Source: Lachnospiraceae bacterium (GTDB taxonomy: Bacteria > Bacillota > Clostridia > Lachnospirales > Lachnospiraceae). From it: a stretch of DNA of 10,775 nucleotides. The notes under the pieces were generated by a model, which saw only the letters and a list, made by a program, of their open reading frames with translations, was not told the DNA's origin and did not search any database. The position numbers and the translations under genes were made by a program. This document shows positions 1 through 6,238 of the stretch, piece by piece (positions within the stretch are counted from its first letter, which is position 1; each line of letters begins with the position of its first letter). The stretch lies in NCBI GenBank assembly GCA_017404585.1, contig JAFRCB010000251.1, positions 1 to 10,775 on the forward strand, read 5' to 3'.

Positions 1-1297
1 GTGTATTGCAGAATTCATCGCCGGCATATATGAGCGGCACACCCTGCGATAAAAGGACATAGGCGAATGCGTTCTTTATCTGTTTCTCGCGAAGCTCAAT
101 GACAGGCCGCTTTCTTGTCCTCCCCTCGACCCCGCAGTTCCAGCTGTTATTGTCGGATGTACCGTCCGCGCCGTTCTCGCCGTTGGCCTCATTGTGGCGT
201 GTATTATAACTGACGGCATCCGCAAGTGTGAATCCGTCTACATTTGCAGCATAATGAACAATCGCATGGGTCGCCGGGTTAGCCCTCTGCGTCATGCGGA
301 ATGCTTCCGAAACGCCCGCGTCCCCTTTAAGGAACCTGCGTGCCTCAGATTGATAATATCCGTTGCAGATCGCAATATGGCGTGTTTTAGGACTCTTCCC
401 CCGGTAGATACGGCCTGTATCGATCCAGTCAAAGAAAAGCTTTGTGCGGGCAAGCAGGGGATCCAGGGCAAGGGCTTCCTTCGGTACCCCCGCGCCGATC
501 ACGTGGAAACCGTCCACATGGTAGACCGTTTTCCAGAAATGCAGTGCACGGATGGCTGTCAGCCGATCAGCGTCTCCCGGGAAATACATTTCAAGGATGA
601 CCTCTATTCCCGCCGTGTGCAGGGCCTTTACCATCATTTTGAACTCAGTGACGGAATCCTCCTTCGATGAGAAGAGCTGTTTTGGGGCAAAGTAGCAGTT
701 ATTTTCCGCGTAGCCCCAGTAATTCTTTTTCGGCAGTTCCTCCGCGTTCTTCCCGGCTCTGACTCTGCCTTTCAGCTCATCGCTCCACTCATAAACGGGC
801 ATGAGCTCGACCGCATTGATCCCCAGCCCCTTAAGATACGGTATTTTCTGCGTGATGCCTCTGAATGTTCCTTTAGCGAGTACTCCCGATCCCTGACCTT
901 TTGTAAAGCCCCTGACGTGGAGCTTGTAAATAATCATATCCGAAAGCGGTATTTCGGGAGATGTATCATTGCCCCAGTTAAACCTTTCGGGGTCCGTATA
1001 GCACACGTCACCGACAATTCTTCTGGCACACGGGTCGACCGTGCGCACCCCGTCAATAATATAATAATATGCGATCGGAGAAGTGTGGCGGCCTGAAAGA
1101 GTCACCGAGGCAACCTCGCCGCACCGCATAGACACCGGCAGGTCGATCACCTGTGCCGCACTGCCGTCCTCCGCCGCCAGCACAAGCGATGCCGGAAGAT
1201 CGTCCGGTATTCTGACCGCGAAATTCAGACCCTTCGCAGTCTCATATGTCCCCGGCATAAGCGGATTGCCGGCGGATACTTTATACTTTATGACCAT
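1..1297 (-). CDS. GH13 glycogen-debranching (GlgX/isoamylase)-like protein, catalytic residues apparently lost; 3' end outside window
   Basis: 432 codons are visible from ATG at 1297, with GAGGA 7 nt upstream; the frame stays open to the left edge. Residues 1-115 look like the beta-rich N-terminal domain of debranching enzymes. The barrel begins near YKLHVRGF (124-131), followed by NYWGY (192-196) and, at 364-390, the GlgX signature YNTRHNEANGENGADG with DNNSWNCG. Active GH13 enzymes need an Asp nucleophile (GFRxDxA), a Glu acid/base, an Asp stabiliser (HD) and a DVVxNH motif. Here those regions read GFHVIGA (Ile267 at the nucleophile place), FFDWID (Asp290 about where Glu is expected), NVDGFTL (Val353-Asp354, His lost) and ILEMYFPG (235-241, no Asn-His). 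Fold membership is secure; lack of hydrolase activity is inference. It might bind glycogen or regulate its metabolism. No signal peptide is seen, so it is probably cytoplasmic. It is transcribed divergently from the DUF1292 gene. Confidence 0.85.
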   Translation of the reverse strand, partial: MVIKYKVSAGNPLMPGTYETAKGLNFAVRIPDDLPASLVLAAEDGSAAQVIDLPVSMRCGEVASVTLSGRHTSPIAYYYIIDGVRTVDPCARRIVGDVCYTDPERFNWGNDTSPEIPLSDMIIYKLHVRGFTKGQGSGVLAKGTFRGITQKIPYLKGLGINAVELMPVYEWSDELKGRVRAGKNAEELPKKNYWGYAENNCYFAPKQLFSSKEDSVTEFKMMVKALHTAGIEVILEMYFPGDADRLTAIRALHFWKTVYHVDGFHVIGAGVPKEALALDPLLARTKLFFDWIDTGRIYRGKSPKTRHIAICNGYYQSEARRFLKGDAGVSEAFRMTQRANPATHAIVHYAANVDGFTLADAVSYNTRHNEANGENGADGTSDNNSWNCGVEGRTRKRPVIELREKQIKNAFAYVLLSQGVPLIYAGDEFCNT

Positions 1298-1342
1298 AAA
1301 ATCATCCTCAATTTGTGGATTGACACCAAAATTCCAAGCTAT

Positions 1343-1371
1343 ATTATACCTTAAAGGCCCATCAATGACCA
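1343..1371 (-). promoter_or_regulatory. Probable sigma-A promoter of the GH13-like gene
   Basis: On the minus strand TATAAT occupies 1348-1343 and TGGTCA (4 of 6 matches to TTGACA) occupies 1371-1366, with a 17-nt spacer. This predicts transcription starting near 1336 and a leader of about 40 nt before the ATG at 1297. Its -35 box lies directly beside that of the divergent DUF1292 promoter. The call rests on consensus matching only. Confidence 0.5.
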
Positions 1372-1372
1372 T

Positions 1373-1400
1373 TGCTTTTTAAGTCTCAATCTGCTATTCT
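1373..1400 (+). promoter_or_regulatory. Probable extended -10 promoter of the DUF1292 gene
   Basis: TTGCTT at 1373-1378 and TATTCT at 1395-1400 are separated by 16 nt. The -10 box is preceded by TG plus one base (1392-1394), an extended -10. A second box, TATAAT at 1404-1409, is an exact consensus but has no well-spaced -35. Either would give a short leader ahead of AAGGAGG and the ATG at 1432. Confidence 0.4.
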
Positions 1401-1431
1401 CTTTATAATAATAAAAAGGAGGTCATATCGA

Positions 1432-1749
1432 ATGGCTTTTAATGATGATTACGTAATCCCGGAAGATGAAGATCTTGGTACGGTCATTCTGACAATGGAT
1501 GACGACTCAGAGCTCGAGTGTGATATCATTGCTATATTCACCGCCAATGACCGCGAGTATATCGCGCTTCTGGCACAGGATGATGAAGAGGAAGACAGTA
1601 TCCTGATCTATCGTTTTATCGATCACGGCGATGATGAAGCCCCCGAACTCGTGAATATCGATGATGATGACGAGTACGACGCCGCAGCGGACGCGCTCGA
1701 CGAGCTGCTCGATGAAGCGGAATTTTATGAAGAAGATGAAGAAGACTGA
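1432..1749 (+). CDS. DUF1292 family acidic protein
   Basis: This 105-residue protein belongs by appearance to the DUF1292 family (YrzB-like), common in Bacillota and without a known function. The start is the ATG at 1432, which has AAGGAGG 9-15 nt upstream; an in-frame reading from 1372 would add residues unlike the family. The core LGTVILTMDDDSELECD, followed by an EYIALLAQ strand and an SILIYRF strand, matches the small beta-rich domain. The C-terminal third is a run of Asp and Glu (DELLDEAEFYEEDEED). By hand count 43 of 105 residues are Asp or Glu, with only two Arg and no Lys, so the protein is extremely acidic. No membrane segment or signal peptide is seen. It stands alone between a divergent GH13-like gene and the convergent dut, with its own promoter and a shared terminator. 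Confidence 0.85.
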   Translation: MAFNDDYVIPEDEDLGTVILTMDDDSELECDIIAIFTANDREYIALLAQDDEEEDSILIYRFIDHGDDEAPELVNIDDDDEYDAAADALDELLDEAEFYEEDEED

Positions 1750-1776
1750 CCGGGGAAGATAAATCTCCCGCAATAT

Positions 1777-1805
1777 AAAGGGCTGCCGCTAGTCGGCAGC
1801 CCTTT
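1777..1805. terminator. Bidirectional intrinsic terminator between DUF1292 gene and dut
   Basis: AAAGGGCTGCCG (1777-1788) pairs perfectly with CGGCAGCCCTTT (1794-1805) around the 5-nt loop CTAGT, a 12-bp stem. The plus-strand transcript continues into TTTTATCTTAT; the minus-strand transcript ends in TTTATATTG. It lies 27 nt past the DUF1292 stop codon and a few nt past the dut stop codon, so it can serve both convergent genes. Confidence 0.85.
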
Positions 1806-1809
1806 TATC

Positions 1810-2316
1810 TTATCGGGACGTGCTCCCGAATCCTCCGTTCCGGATCATAGACGCGTCATCGTCCTCAGTGATCCCGAACGGCATAAAGATTCCCTGGGCG
1901 AACGCTGCCCCTCGCTCAATGACGCAGGTCTTTCCCTCGTTGGAATCATTAGTCATCTTAATAAATATATGCCCTTCATTGTCGCTGCCATAGTAGTCGC
2001 TGTCGATCACGCCGACAGTGTTATTGAGCTGCAGTCTGTAACGAAATCCGAGCCCGCTCCTCGGAAAAAGCAGGAGCGCCCAGCCCATGTCTATCCTGGC
2101 CCGTATCCCCGTCGGGATCATAACTGTCTCTCCGGGAGCCAGGCTCACAGTCACCGTTGAGTAAAAGTCGTACCCGGCGCTGCCTGATGTTGCCCTGCGC
2201 GGCAGAGCTATCTCAGCATACACTCTTTCGAGCTCCCCGCTCTCACCGAAAGTGTCCTTCATAGCCTTCGCGAACTGTTCAAAGCTCACTTTCTGAAATT
2301 CCGCAATTCTTTCCAT
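1810..2316 (-). CDS. dut: dUTP diphosphatase (dUTPase)
   Basis: Dut hydrolyses dUTP to dUMP and pyrophosphate, keeping uracil out of DNA and supplying dUMP for thymidylate synthesis. The family acts as a homotrimer. All five motifs are recognisable in the 168 residues: 1, AGYDFYS (47-53); 2, PRSGLG (85-90); 3, GVIDSDYYG (102-110), holding the expected catalytic Asp105 and the uracil-stacking Tyr108; 4, GAAFAQGIF (136-144); 5, NGGFGSTSR (160-168), the flexible P-loop-like tail. Motif 4 lacks the Arg often found before Ile-Ala-Gln. There is an N-terminal extension of about 25-30 residues before ERVYAEIALPR, making the protein longer than the usual 145-155. The start at 2316 follows GCGAGGGATGT. 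It is the last gene of the cluster, separated from pnp by a 254-nt structured spacer. Confidence 0.93.
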   Translation of the reverse strand: MERIAEFQKVSFEQFAKAMKDTFGESGELERVYAEIALPRRATSGSAGYDFYSTVTVSLAPGETVMIPTGIRARIDMGWALLLFPRSGLGFRYRLQLNNTVGVIDSDYYGSDNEGHIFIKMTNDSNEGKTCVIERGAAFAQGIFMPFGITEDDDASMIRNGGFGSTSR

Positions 2317-2346
2317 ACATCCCTCGCATATTAAATCGCGATCTCT

Positions 2347-2405
2347 GATCGCGCGCGAGCTGCGCGACGCACTCTGTGCGTCTTCCTTCGCGCAGCTCTG
2401 CGATC
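2347..2405. repeat. GC-rich nested palindrome in the pnp-dut spacer
   Basis: GAGCTGCGCGA (2357-2367) pairs with TCGCGCAGCTC (2388-2398), a perfect 11-bp stem. GATCGC (2347-2352) pairs with GCGATC (2400-2405) outside it. Inside it GACGCAC (2366-2372) pairs with GTGCGTC (2376-2382) around TCT, overlapping the outer arm by two bases. A small alternative hairpin, GCGATC-TCT-GATCGC, sits at 2338-2352. There is no T-run, so a simple intrinsic terminator is unlikely. A dispersed intergenic repeat (REP-like) or an mRNA processing or stabilising structure both fit. Confidence 0.6.
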
Positions 2406-2415
2406 CGCCGGAGGC

Positions 2416-2514
2416 TCAATCTTCAACACAGGGCTTTAAACCCATGTTGAAGACGAGTTTGTTTTGCACATTCCTCATAGACTTACGTCACGAGAATCCT
2501 GTGTTGAAGATTGA
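2416..2514. repeat. 17-bp perfect inverted repeat with a third, competing copy
   Basis: TCAATCTTCAACACAGG (2416-2432) is the exact reverse complement of 2498-2514. A third related segment, 2441-2453 (TCTTCAACATGGG on the minus strand), can also pair with 2421-2433 to form a short hairpin around TTTAAAG. In the pnp-to-dut transcript the third segment could therefore pair with either of the two upstream copies. The function is unknown. A transposon-like remnant is possible but no transposase is present. Confidence 0.6.
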
Positions 2515-2570
2515 AAACTGCCGTCCACCGGAGCCTATCCGATGAACGACAGCCATACTCAGTTATTATT

Positions 2571-4706
2571 TTATTCGGGGTCCGCAGAAGCGACGACTTT
2601 GCCGATAGCCGCGTCCTTCGGGCAGTCCTTGATCGAGAAGCTGATGCGTCCCATCTTGTCCTTGCCGAGGCAGATAGCGCGTACAACGTCACCGATCTGA
2701 AGAACATCCTCGACACGGTTAATGCGGGCGTTCGCGATCTTGGAAATATGGACCATAGCCTCCTTGCCCGGAGCGAACTCAAGGAAAGCGCCGAACTCCT
2801 TTATGGAGACGACCTTGCCTGTGAGGATCATGCCCTTCTCGAAGTCCGTCGTGATGATGCGGATCGTCTCGATTGCCTGATCCATCTTGACCTGATCAGT
2901 ACCGCATACAGATACGGAGCCATCGTCATCGATGTCGATCTGTACATCATAAGCGGCGATAATGGCGTTGATATTCTTGCCCTTCTGGCCGACAACATCA
3001 CCGATCTTCTCCGGATTGATCTTGATCTGGACGATCTTCGGAGCCCACTTGGAGACTTCGGCTCTCGGAGCGGCGATGACCGGCTCCATGACCTCTGTCA
3101 GAATGTACTCGCGGGCTTCATGCGTGTTCCTGATTGCCTCCTCGACAATCTGGCGTGTAAGGCCATGGATCTTGATGTCCATCTGGATTGCAGTGATTCC
3201 GTCATGTGTTCCGGCGACCTTGAAATCCATATCGCCGAAGAAGTCCTCAAGGCCCTGAATGTCTGTCAGAACGATATAATCGTCGTCTGTCTCACCTGTG
3301 ACAAGACCGCAGGAGATACCCGCGACTGACTTTTTGATCGGCACGCCTGCTGCCATGAGCGCCATGGAGGAAGCGCAGATCGAAGCCTGAGATGTAGAGC
3401 CGTTGGACTCAAATGTCTCGGAGACGGCACGGATAGCATACGGGAACTCTTCCTTGGACGGAAGCACCGGAACAAGGGCTTTCTCCGCCAGTGCGCCGTG
3501 ACCGATCTCGCGGCGTCCCGGACCTCTTGACGGCTTCGTCTCACCGACAGAGTATGACGGGAAGTTATACTGATGCATATATCTGGCTTCTGTGATGTAG
3601 GGATCAAGACCTTCGATGCGCTGAGCATCAGACAGCGGAGCAAGCGTGACGCAGTCACAGATCTGTGTCTGGCCGCGTGTGAACATTGCCGAGCCGTGAG
3701 CTCTCGGGATGAGATCGATCTCTGCTGCCAGCGGTCGGATCTGCTTCATATCACGGCCGTCCGGTCTCTTATGGTCGCGAAGGATCATCTTTCTGACCGT
3801 CTTCTTCTGATACTGATACAGAGCATCACCGATGAGTGTCATCCACTCTTCATTCTCAGCATACTTTTCGGCAAATGCGTCGCGGATCTCAGAGATGTTC
3901 TTATCGCGGACCATCTTGTCATCCGTGAAAACCGCCTCTTCCATCTTTTCGGGCGGGCAGATCTCATAGAGGGCATCGTAGAGTTCCTGCGGAATCTCAT
4001 AGTGAACATACTCATGCTTTTCTTTGCCGCACTCGGCGATGATCGTGTCAAAGAACTTGATGATCTCTTTGTTCACTTCATCGCATTTGTAGATGGCTTC
4101 AATCATCTTTTCATCGGAGAGTTCATTTGCTCCCGCCTCGATCATGATGACTTTTTCTCTTGTGGATGCGACAGTGAGCGCCAGATCGGATTTCTGTTTG
4201 AGCTCATAGCCGGGATTGACTACGAATTTTCCGTCAATGAGGCCCAGCTGAGTCATAGCGCACGGACCGTCGAACGGAATGTCGGAGATGCTGGTCGCGA
4301 GAGCGGAACCAAGCATGGCGACAACTTCCGGATCACACTCCGGGTCGACTGACATTACAAGGTTGTTAAGTGTTACGTCGTTGCGGTAGTCCTTCGGGAA
4401 CAGCGGGCGCATCGGTCTGTCGATTACACGGCTTGTCAGCACCGCATGTGTGCTGGCCTTGCCTTCGCGCTTGTTGAATCCGCCCGGAATCTTGCCTACT
4501 GCATACATCTTCTCTTCAAATTCTACAGACAACGGGAAGAAATCGATGCCGTCGCGCGGTGCTTTAGAAGCCGTAGCTGTGGACAGCACGACTGTGTCAC
4601 CGTAATGCATGAAGCAGCATCCGTTTGCCTGTTTGCCGACACGTCCGATATCGATCGTCAGTGTTCTGCCTCCGAGTTCCATTGAATAACTTTTATAATC
4701 TCCCAT
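2571..4706 (-). CDS. pnp: Polyribonucleotide nucleotidyltransferase (PNPase)
   Basis: PNPase degrades RNA 3' to 5' using phosphate, releasing nucleoside diphosphates, and can add tails in reverse; it works as a ring trimer. The 711 residues fit the usual 700-710. The first RNase PH-like domain contains FFPLSVEFEEKMYAVGK, GGFNKREG and SRVIDRPMRPLF. An all-helical linker follows. The second, catalytic RNase PH domain runs from RPDGRD and GSAMFTRGQTQ to SNGSTSQASICASSMA and VAGTHDGITAIQMDIKI, which carries the expected catalytic acidic residues. A KH domain (INPEKIGDVVGQKGKNI, its GxxG loop reading GQKG) and an S1 domain (EFGAFLEFAPGKEAMVHIS) close the protein. The start at 4706 (MGDYKSYSMELGG) has AAGGAG just upstream; extending to 4757 would add an unrelated Arg-rich leader. 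A structured 172-nt spacer separates it from rpsO, as in many bacteria where the two are co-transcribed. Confidence 0.97.
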   Translation of the reverse strand: MGDYKSYSMELGGRTLTIDIGRVGKQANGCCFMHYGDTVVLSTATASKAPRDGIDFFPLSVEFEEKMYAVGKIPGGFNKREGKASTHAVLTSRVIDRPMRPLFPKDYRNDVTLNNLVMSVDPECDPEVVAMLGSALATSISDIPFDGPCAMTQLGLIDGKFVVNPGYELKQKSDLALTVASTREKVIMIEAGANELSDEKMIEAIYKCDEVNKEIIKFFDTIIAECGKEKHEYVHYEIPQELYDALYEICPPEKMEEAVFTDDKMVRDKNISEIRDAFAEKYAENEEWMTLIGDALYQYQKKTVRKMILRDHKRPDGRDMKQIRPLAAEIDLIPRAHGSAMFTRGQTQICDCVTLAPLSDAQRIEGLDPYITEARYMHQYNFPSYSVGETKPSRGPGRREIGHGALAEKALVPVLPSKEEFPYAIRAVSETFESNGSTSQASICASSMALMAAGVPIKKSVAGISCGLVTGETDDDYIVLTDIQGLEDFFGDMDFKVAGTHDGITAIQMDIKIHGLTRQIVEEAIRNTHEAREYILTEVMEPVIAAPRAEVSKWAPKIVQIKINPEKIGDVVGQKGKNINAIIAAYDVQIDIDDDGSVSVCGTDQVKMDQAIETIRIITTDFEKGMILTGKVVSIKEFGAFLEFAPGKEAMVHISKIANARINRVEDVLQIGDVVRAICLGKDKMGRISFSIKDCPKDAAIGKVVASADPE

Positions 4707-4718
4707 TCTTCTCCTTCT

Positions 4719-4844
4719 GGCCGATTGGCCTAAAAATATCGCGGTCATGGACCGCATAATTGTGCTGCCCTCGTACTCTTTGTGTGCTCCTTACATCCTT
4801 TGTCGGACAGGTCAGTTGAGCCGGGCCCGCTCTTACACACAAAG
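4719..4844 (-). promoter_or_regulatory. Structured pnp mRNA leader, candidate autoregulatory region
   Basis: Several pairings are visible in the rpsO-pnp spacer. CTTTGTGTG (4778-4786) pairs with CACACAAAG (4836-4844) and encloses a GC-rich segment. GCGGTC (4741-4746) pairs with GACCGC (4750-4755). GGCC (4719-4722) pairs with GGCC (4727-4730), only about 5 nt from the AAGGAG site. In Escherichia coli, PNPase represses its own mRNA through an RNase III-cut leader hairpin between rpsO and pnp. A similar role here is inference from position and structure. Confidence 0.4.
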
Positions 4845-4846
4845 CA

Positions 4847-4866
4847 GGGGCAGGTTTCCCTGCCCC
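4847..4866 (-). terminator. Hairpin after rpsO, weak or partial terminator
   Basis: GGGGCAGG (4847-4854) pairs perfectly with CCTGCCCC (4859-4866). On the minus-strand RNA the loop is GAAA, a stable GNRA tetraloop. It starts 12 nt past the rpsO stop codon. The downstream transcript reads TGCTTTGTGTG, a poor U-tract, so it more likely gives partial termination or 3'-end protection of rpsO mRNA than a full stop before pnp. Confidence 0.55.
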
Positions 4867-4878
4867 CGTATAAATGCA

Positions 4879-5145
4879 TTACTTTCTGAGTCCGAGTCTC
4901 TCGATCAGTGTACGATAACGGTTAATGTCCTTCTTTCTGAGATAAGCAAGAAGGCTGCGTCTGTGACCGACCATCTTCAGAAGACCTCTGTTGGAATGAA
5001 AATCCTTCGGATTCTTCTTCATATGCTCTGTGAGGGATCTGATGTTGGCTGTCAGAAGCGCTACCTGAACTTCCGGTGAACCTGTGTCGCCTTCAGTACG
5101 TCCAAAGTCTTTGATAATCTGCTCTTTTGTTTCCTTTGTGATCAT
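4879..5145 (-). CDS. rpsO: 30S ribosomal protein S15
   Basis: S15 binds 16S rRNA (helices 20-22) early in 30S assembly and contacts the 50S subunit. The 88 residues match the family length. Family hallmarks are visible: [20 protein letters not shown] (residues 14-33, the TGSPEVQ signature), [12 protein letters not shown] helix, [20 protein letters not shown] and [17 protein letters not shown], ending in RLGLRK. The start is the ATG at 5145, with a perfect AAGGAGG at 5160-5154. The reading frame continues upstream to 5262 without family similarity and over a structured leader, so that longer version was rejected. It sits between ribF and pnp, and many bacteria control it by S15 binding its own leader. 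Confidence 0.97.
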   Translation of the reverse strand: MITKETKEQIIKDFGRTEGDTGSPEVQVALLTANIRSLTEHMKKNPKDFHSNRGLLKMVGHRRSLLAYLRKKDINRYRTLIERLGLRK

Positions 5146-5172
5146 TTTGCGATCCTCCTTAAAAAATTCTTG

Positions 5173-5217
5173 CCTTTCACCAAGAGACGGTCGGAGACTC
5201 CTTTCTCCAAGTGAAGG
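5173..5217 (-). promoter_or_regulatory. Structured rpsO leader, candidate S15 autoregulatory site
   Basis: On the minus-strand RNA, CCTTCAC (5217-5211) pairs with GTGAAAGG (5180-5173), leaving one bulged A. It encloses the hairpin GGAGA (5208-5204), AAGGAG loop, TCTCC (5197-5193). The structure ends about 12 nt before the AAGGAGG site of rpsO. Leaders that bind S15 are known in several bacterial groups with differing structures. The assignment here is inference from location and folding. Confidence 0.4.
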
Positions 5218-5258
5218 TGTAGTAATACATGCTGACATATGCAGCGGTTCAAAGTATA

Positions 5259-6197
5259 TCAAATCATATCGGGCGCGTCAAGATTTTCTTGGTTCCGAAA
5301 GAAAATTTCACCGTCCCTGCGGTCCTCTTCTATCCTTTTTTTAAGCTCCTCAATCGTCGGGAACTTCATCTCCGGCCTCTGAAAATGAAGGAGCTCTACT
5401 TTCTGCGTCTCCCCGTAAAGGTCTTCGCTGCATTTGTACAGGAAAGTCTCGACACCGACAAAGTGACCGTCGACCGTTGGCTTTGTTCCGATATTGGTTA
5501 TTCCGTTATAGACCTTTCCGTTGATCTCCGAGCGCACGGTATAGACACCGCATGGCGGAAGGATCTTCTCCAGATCCGGGATCACATTGGTCGTCGGAAA
5601 GCCGAGCGTCCTGCCCAGCCGACGTCCGTGGATTACTTTGCCCGTAACAAAATACGGGTATCCGAGAAGGTCTCGAACAGTCTCCATATCACCTCCCGCC
5701 AACGCTTCACGTATCCTAGTGCTGGAAATGTCCTGCCCGCCGTCCCTGACTTTTGGAACGGTCTCAACCGTAAAGCCGAAGTCTTCACCGAGTTTCCTGA
5801 GAAGGCGTACATCGCCCCGTCTCTGATAACCGTAGCGGTAATCTTCTCCCACAACGACATGACAGGCATGCAGCCCCTCCACCAGGATCCTTGCCACGAA
5901 CTGCTCAGGCTCCATTGTAATGAGTTCCGGAACGAACGGGACCTCAACAAGAAGCTGCACCCCCATTTTTTTGAGTATCTCTCTGCGCTCCTCCGTTGTG
6001 AGCAGACCTACCGGCGACACCTTAAAGCAGCATACGCAGCTGACCGGATTCATTCCATCCACTCTATGTACCTTTTCGTAAGACAGAACACGGTCCACAA
6101 GTTCCATATGGCCTCTGTGTACTCCATCGAACTTACCCAGGGTGACGACTGTCGGATAATCATATGAAATATCAATTGTGTCTTTAATAATCAGCAT
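5259..6197 (-). CDS. ribF: Bifunctional riboflavin kinase / FAD synthetase
   Basis: RibF phosphorylates riboflavin to FMN and adenylylates FMN to FAD in the cytoplasm. The 312 residues from the ATG at 6197 fit the family (about 310). The N-terminal nucleotidylyltransferase domain shows [10 protein letters not shown] near residue 22 and SSTRIREAL, the ATP-binding motifs. The C-terminal riboflavin kinase domain shows [15 protein letters not shown], the metal/flavin-binding PTTN motif, then [20 protein letters not shown] and VETFL. The start is uncertain. ATG 6197 gives the typical N-terminus ([11 protein letters not shown]), with GGAG only 2 nt upstream. GTG 6242 forms a 4-nt overlap with the truB stop and has GAGGAAGG at better spacing. 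ATG 6227 is a third option. All leave the domains unchanged. Either way it is tightly coupled to truB. Confidence 0.93.
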   Translation of the reverse strand: MLIIKDTIDISYDYPTVVTLGKFDGVHRGHMELVDRVLSYEKVHRVDGMNPVSCVCCFKVSPVGLLTTEERREILKKMGVQLLVEVPFVPELITMEPEQFVARILVEGLHACHVVVGEDYRYGYQRRGDVRLLRKLGEDFGFTVETVPKVRDGGQDISSTRIREALAGGDMETVRDLLGYPYFVTGKVIHGRRLGRTLGFPTTNVIPDLEKILPPCGVYTVRSEINGKVYNGITNIGTKPTVDGHFVGVETFLYKCSEDLYGETQKVELLHFQRPEMKFPTIEELKKRIEEDRRDGEIFFRNQENLDAPDMI

Positions 6198-6238
6198 ATC
6201 TCCAAAAGACCGGTCAGACGCTGTCATATGCAGCAAAA

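Noticed and set aside
194..670. 158-codon plus-strand open frame at the left end
   Set aside because: It is the codon-aligned complement of the GH13-like gene, which has diagnostic motifs and a good start site.
2511..3329. Long plus-strand open frame opposite pnp (272 codons)
   Set aside because: It is antisense to a clear PNPase C-terminal region, has no ribosome binding site, and its protein resembles no family I recognise; it is a shadow of the real gene's codon pattern.
5146..5262. N-terminal extension of S15 to 5262
   Set aside because: It would add 39 residues unlike any S15 and cover the leader hairpins; the ATG at 5145 has a perfect ribosome binding site and gives the family length.
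5234..5262. Promoter for rpsO (TTGATA at 5262-5257, TATGTC at 5239-5234)
   Set aside because: The -35 box is fair but the -10 box matches consensus poorly, so it is too weak to list as a feature.
5229..6167. 312-codon plus-strand open frame opposite ribF
   Set aside because: It lies antisense to all of the RibF domains, has no ribosome binding site and shows no recognisable motif.
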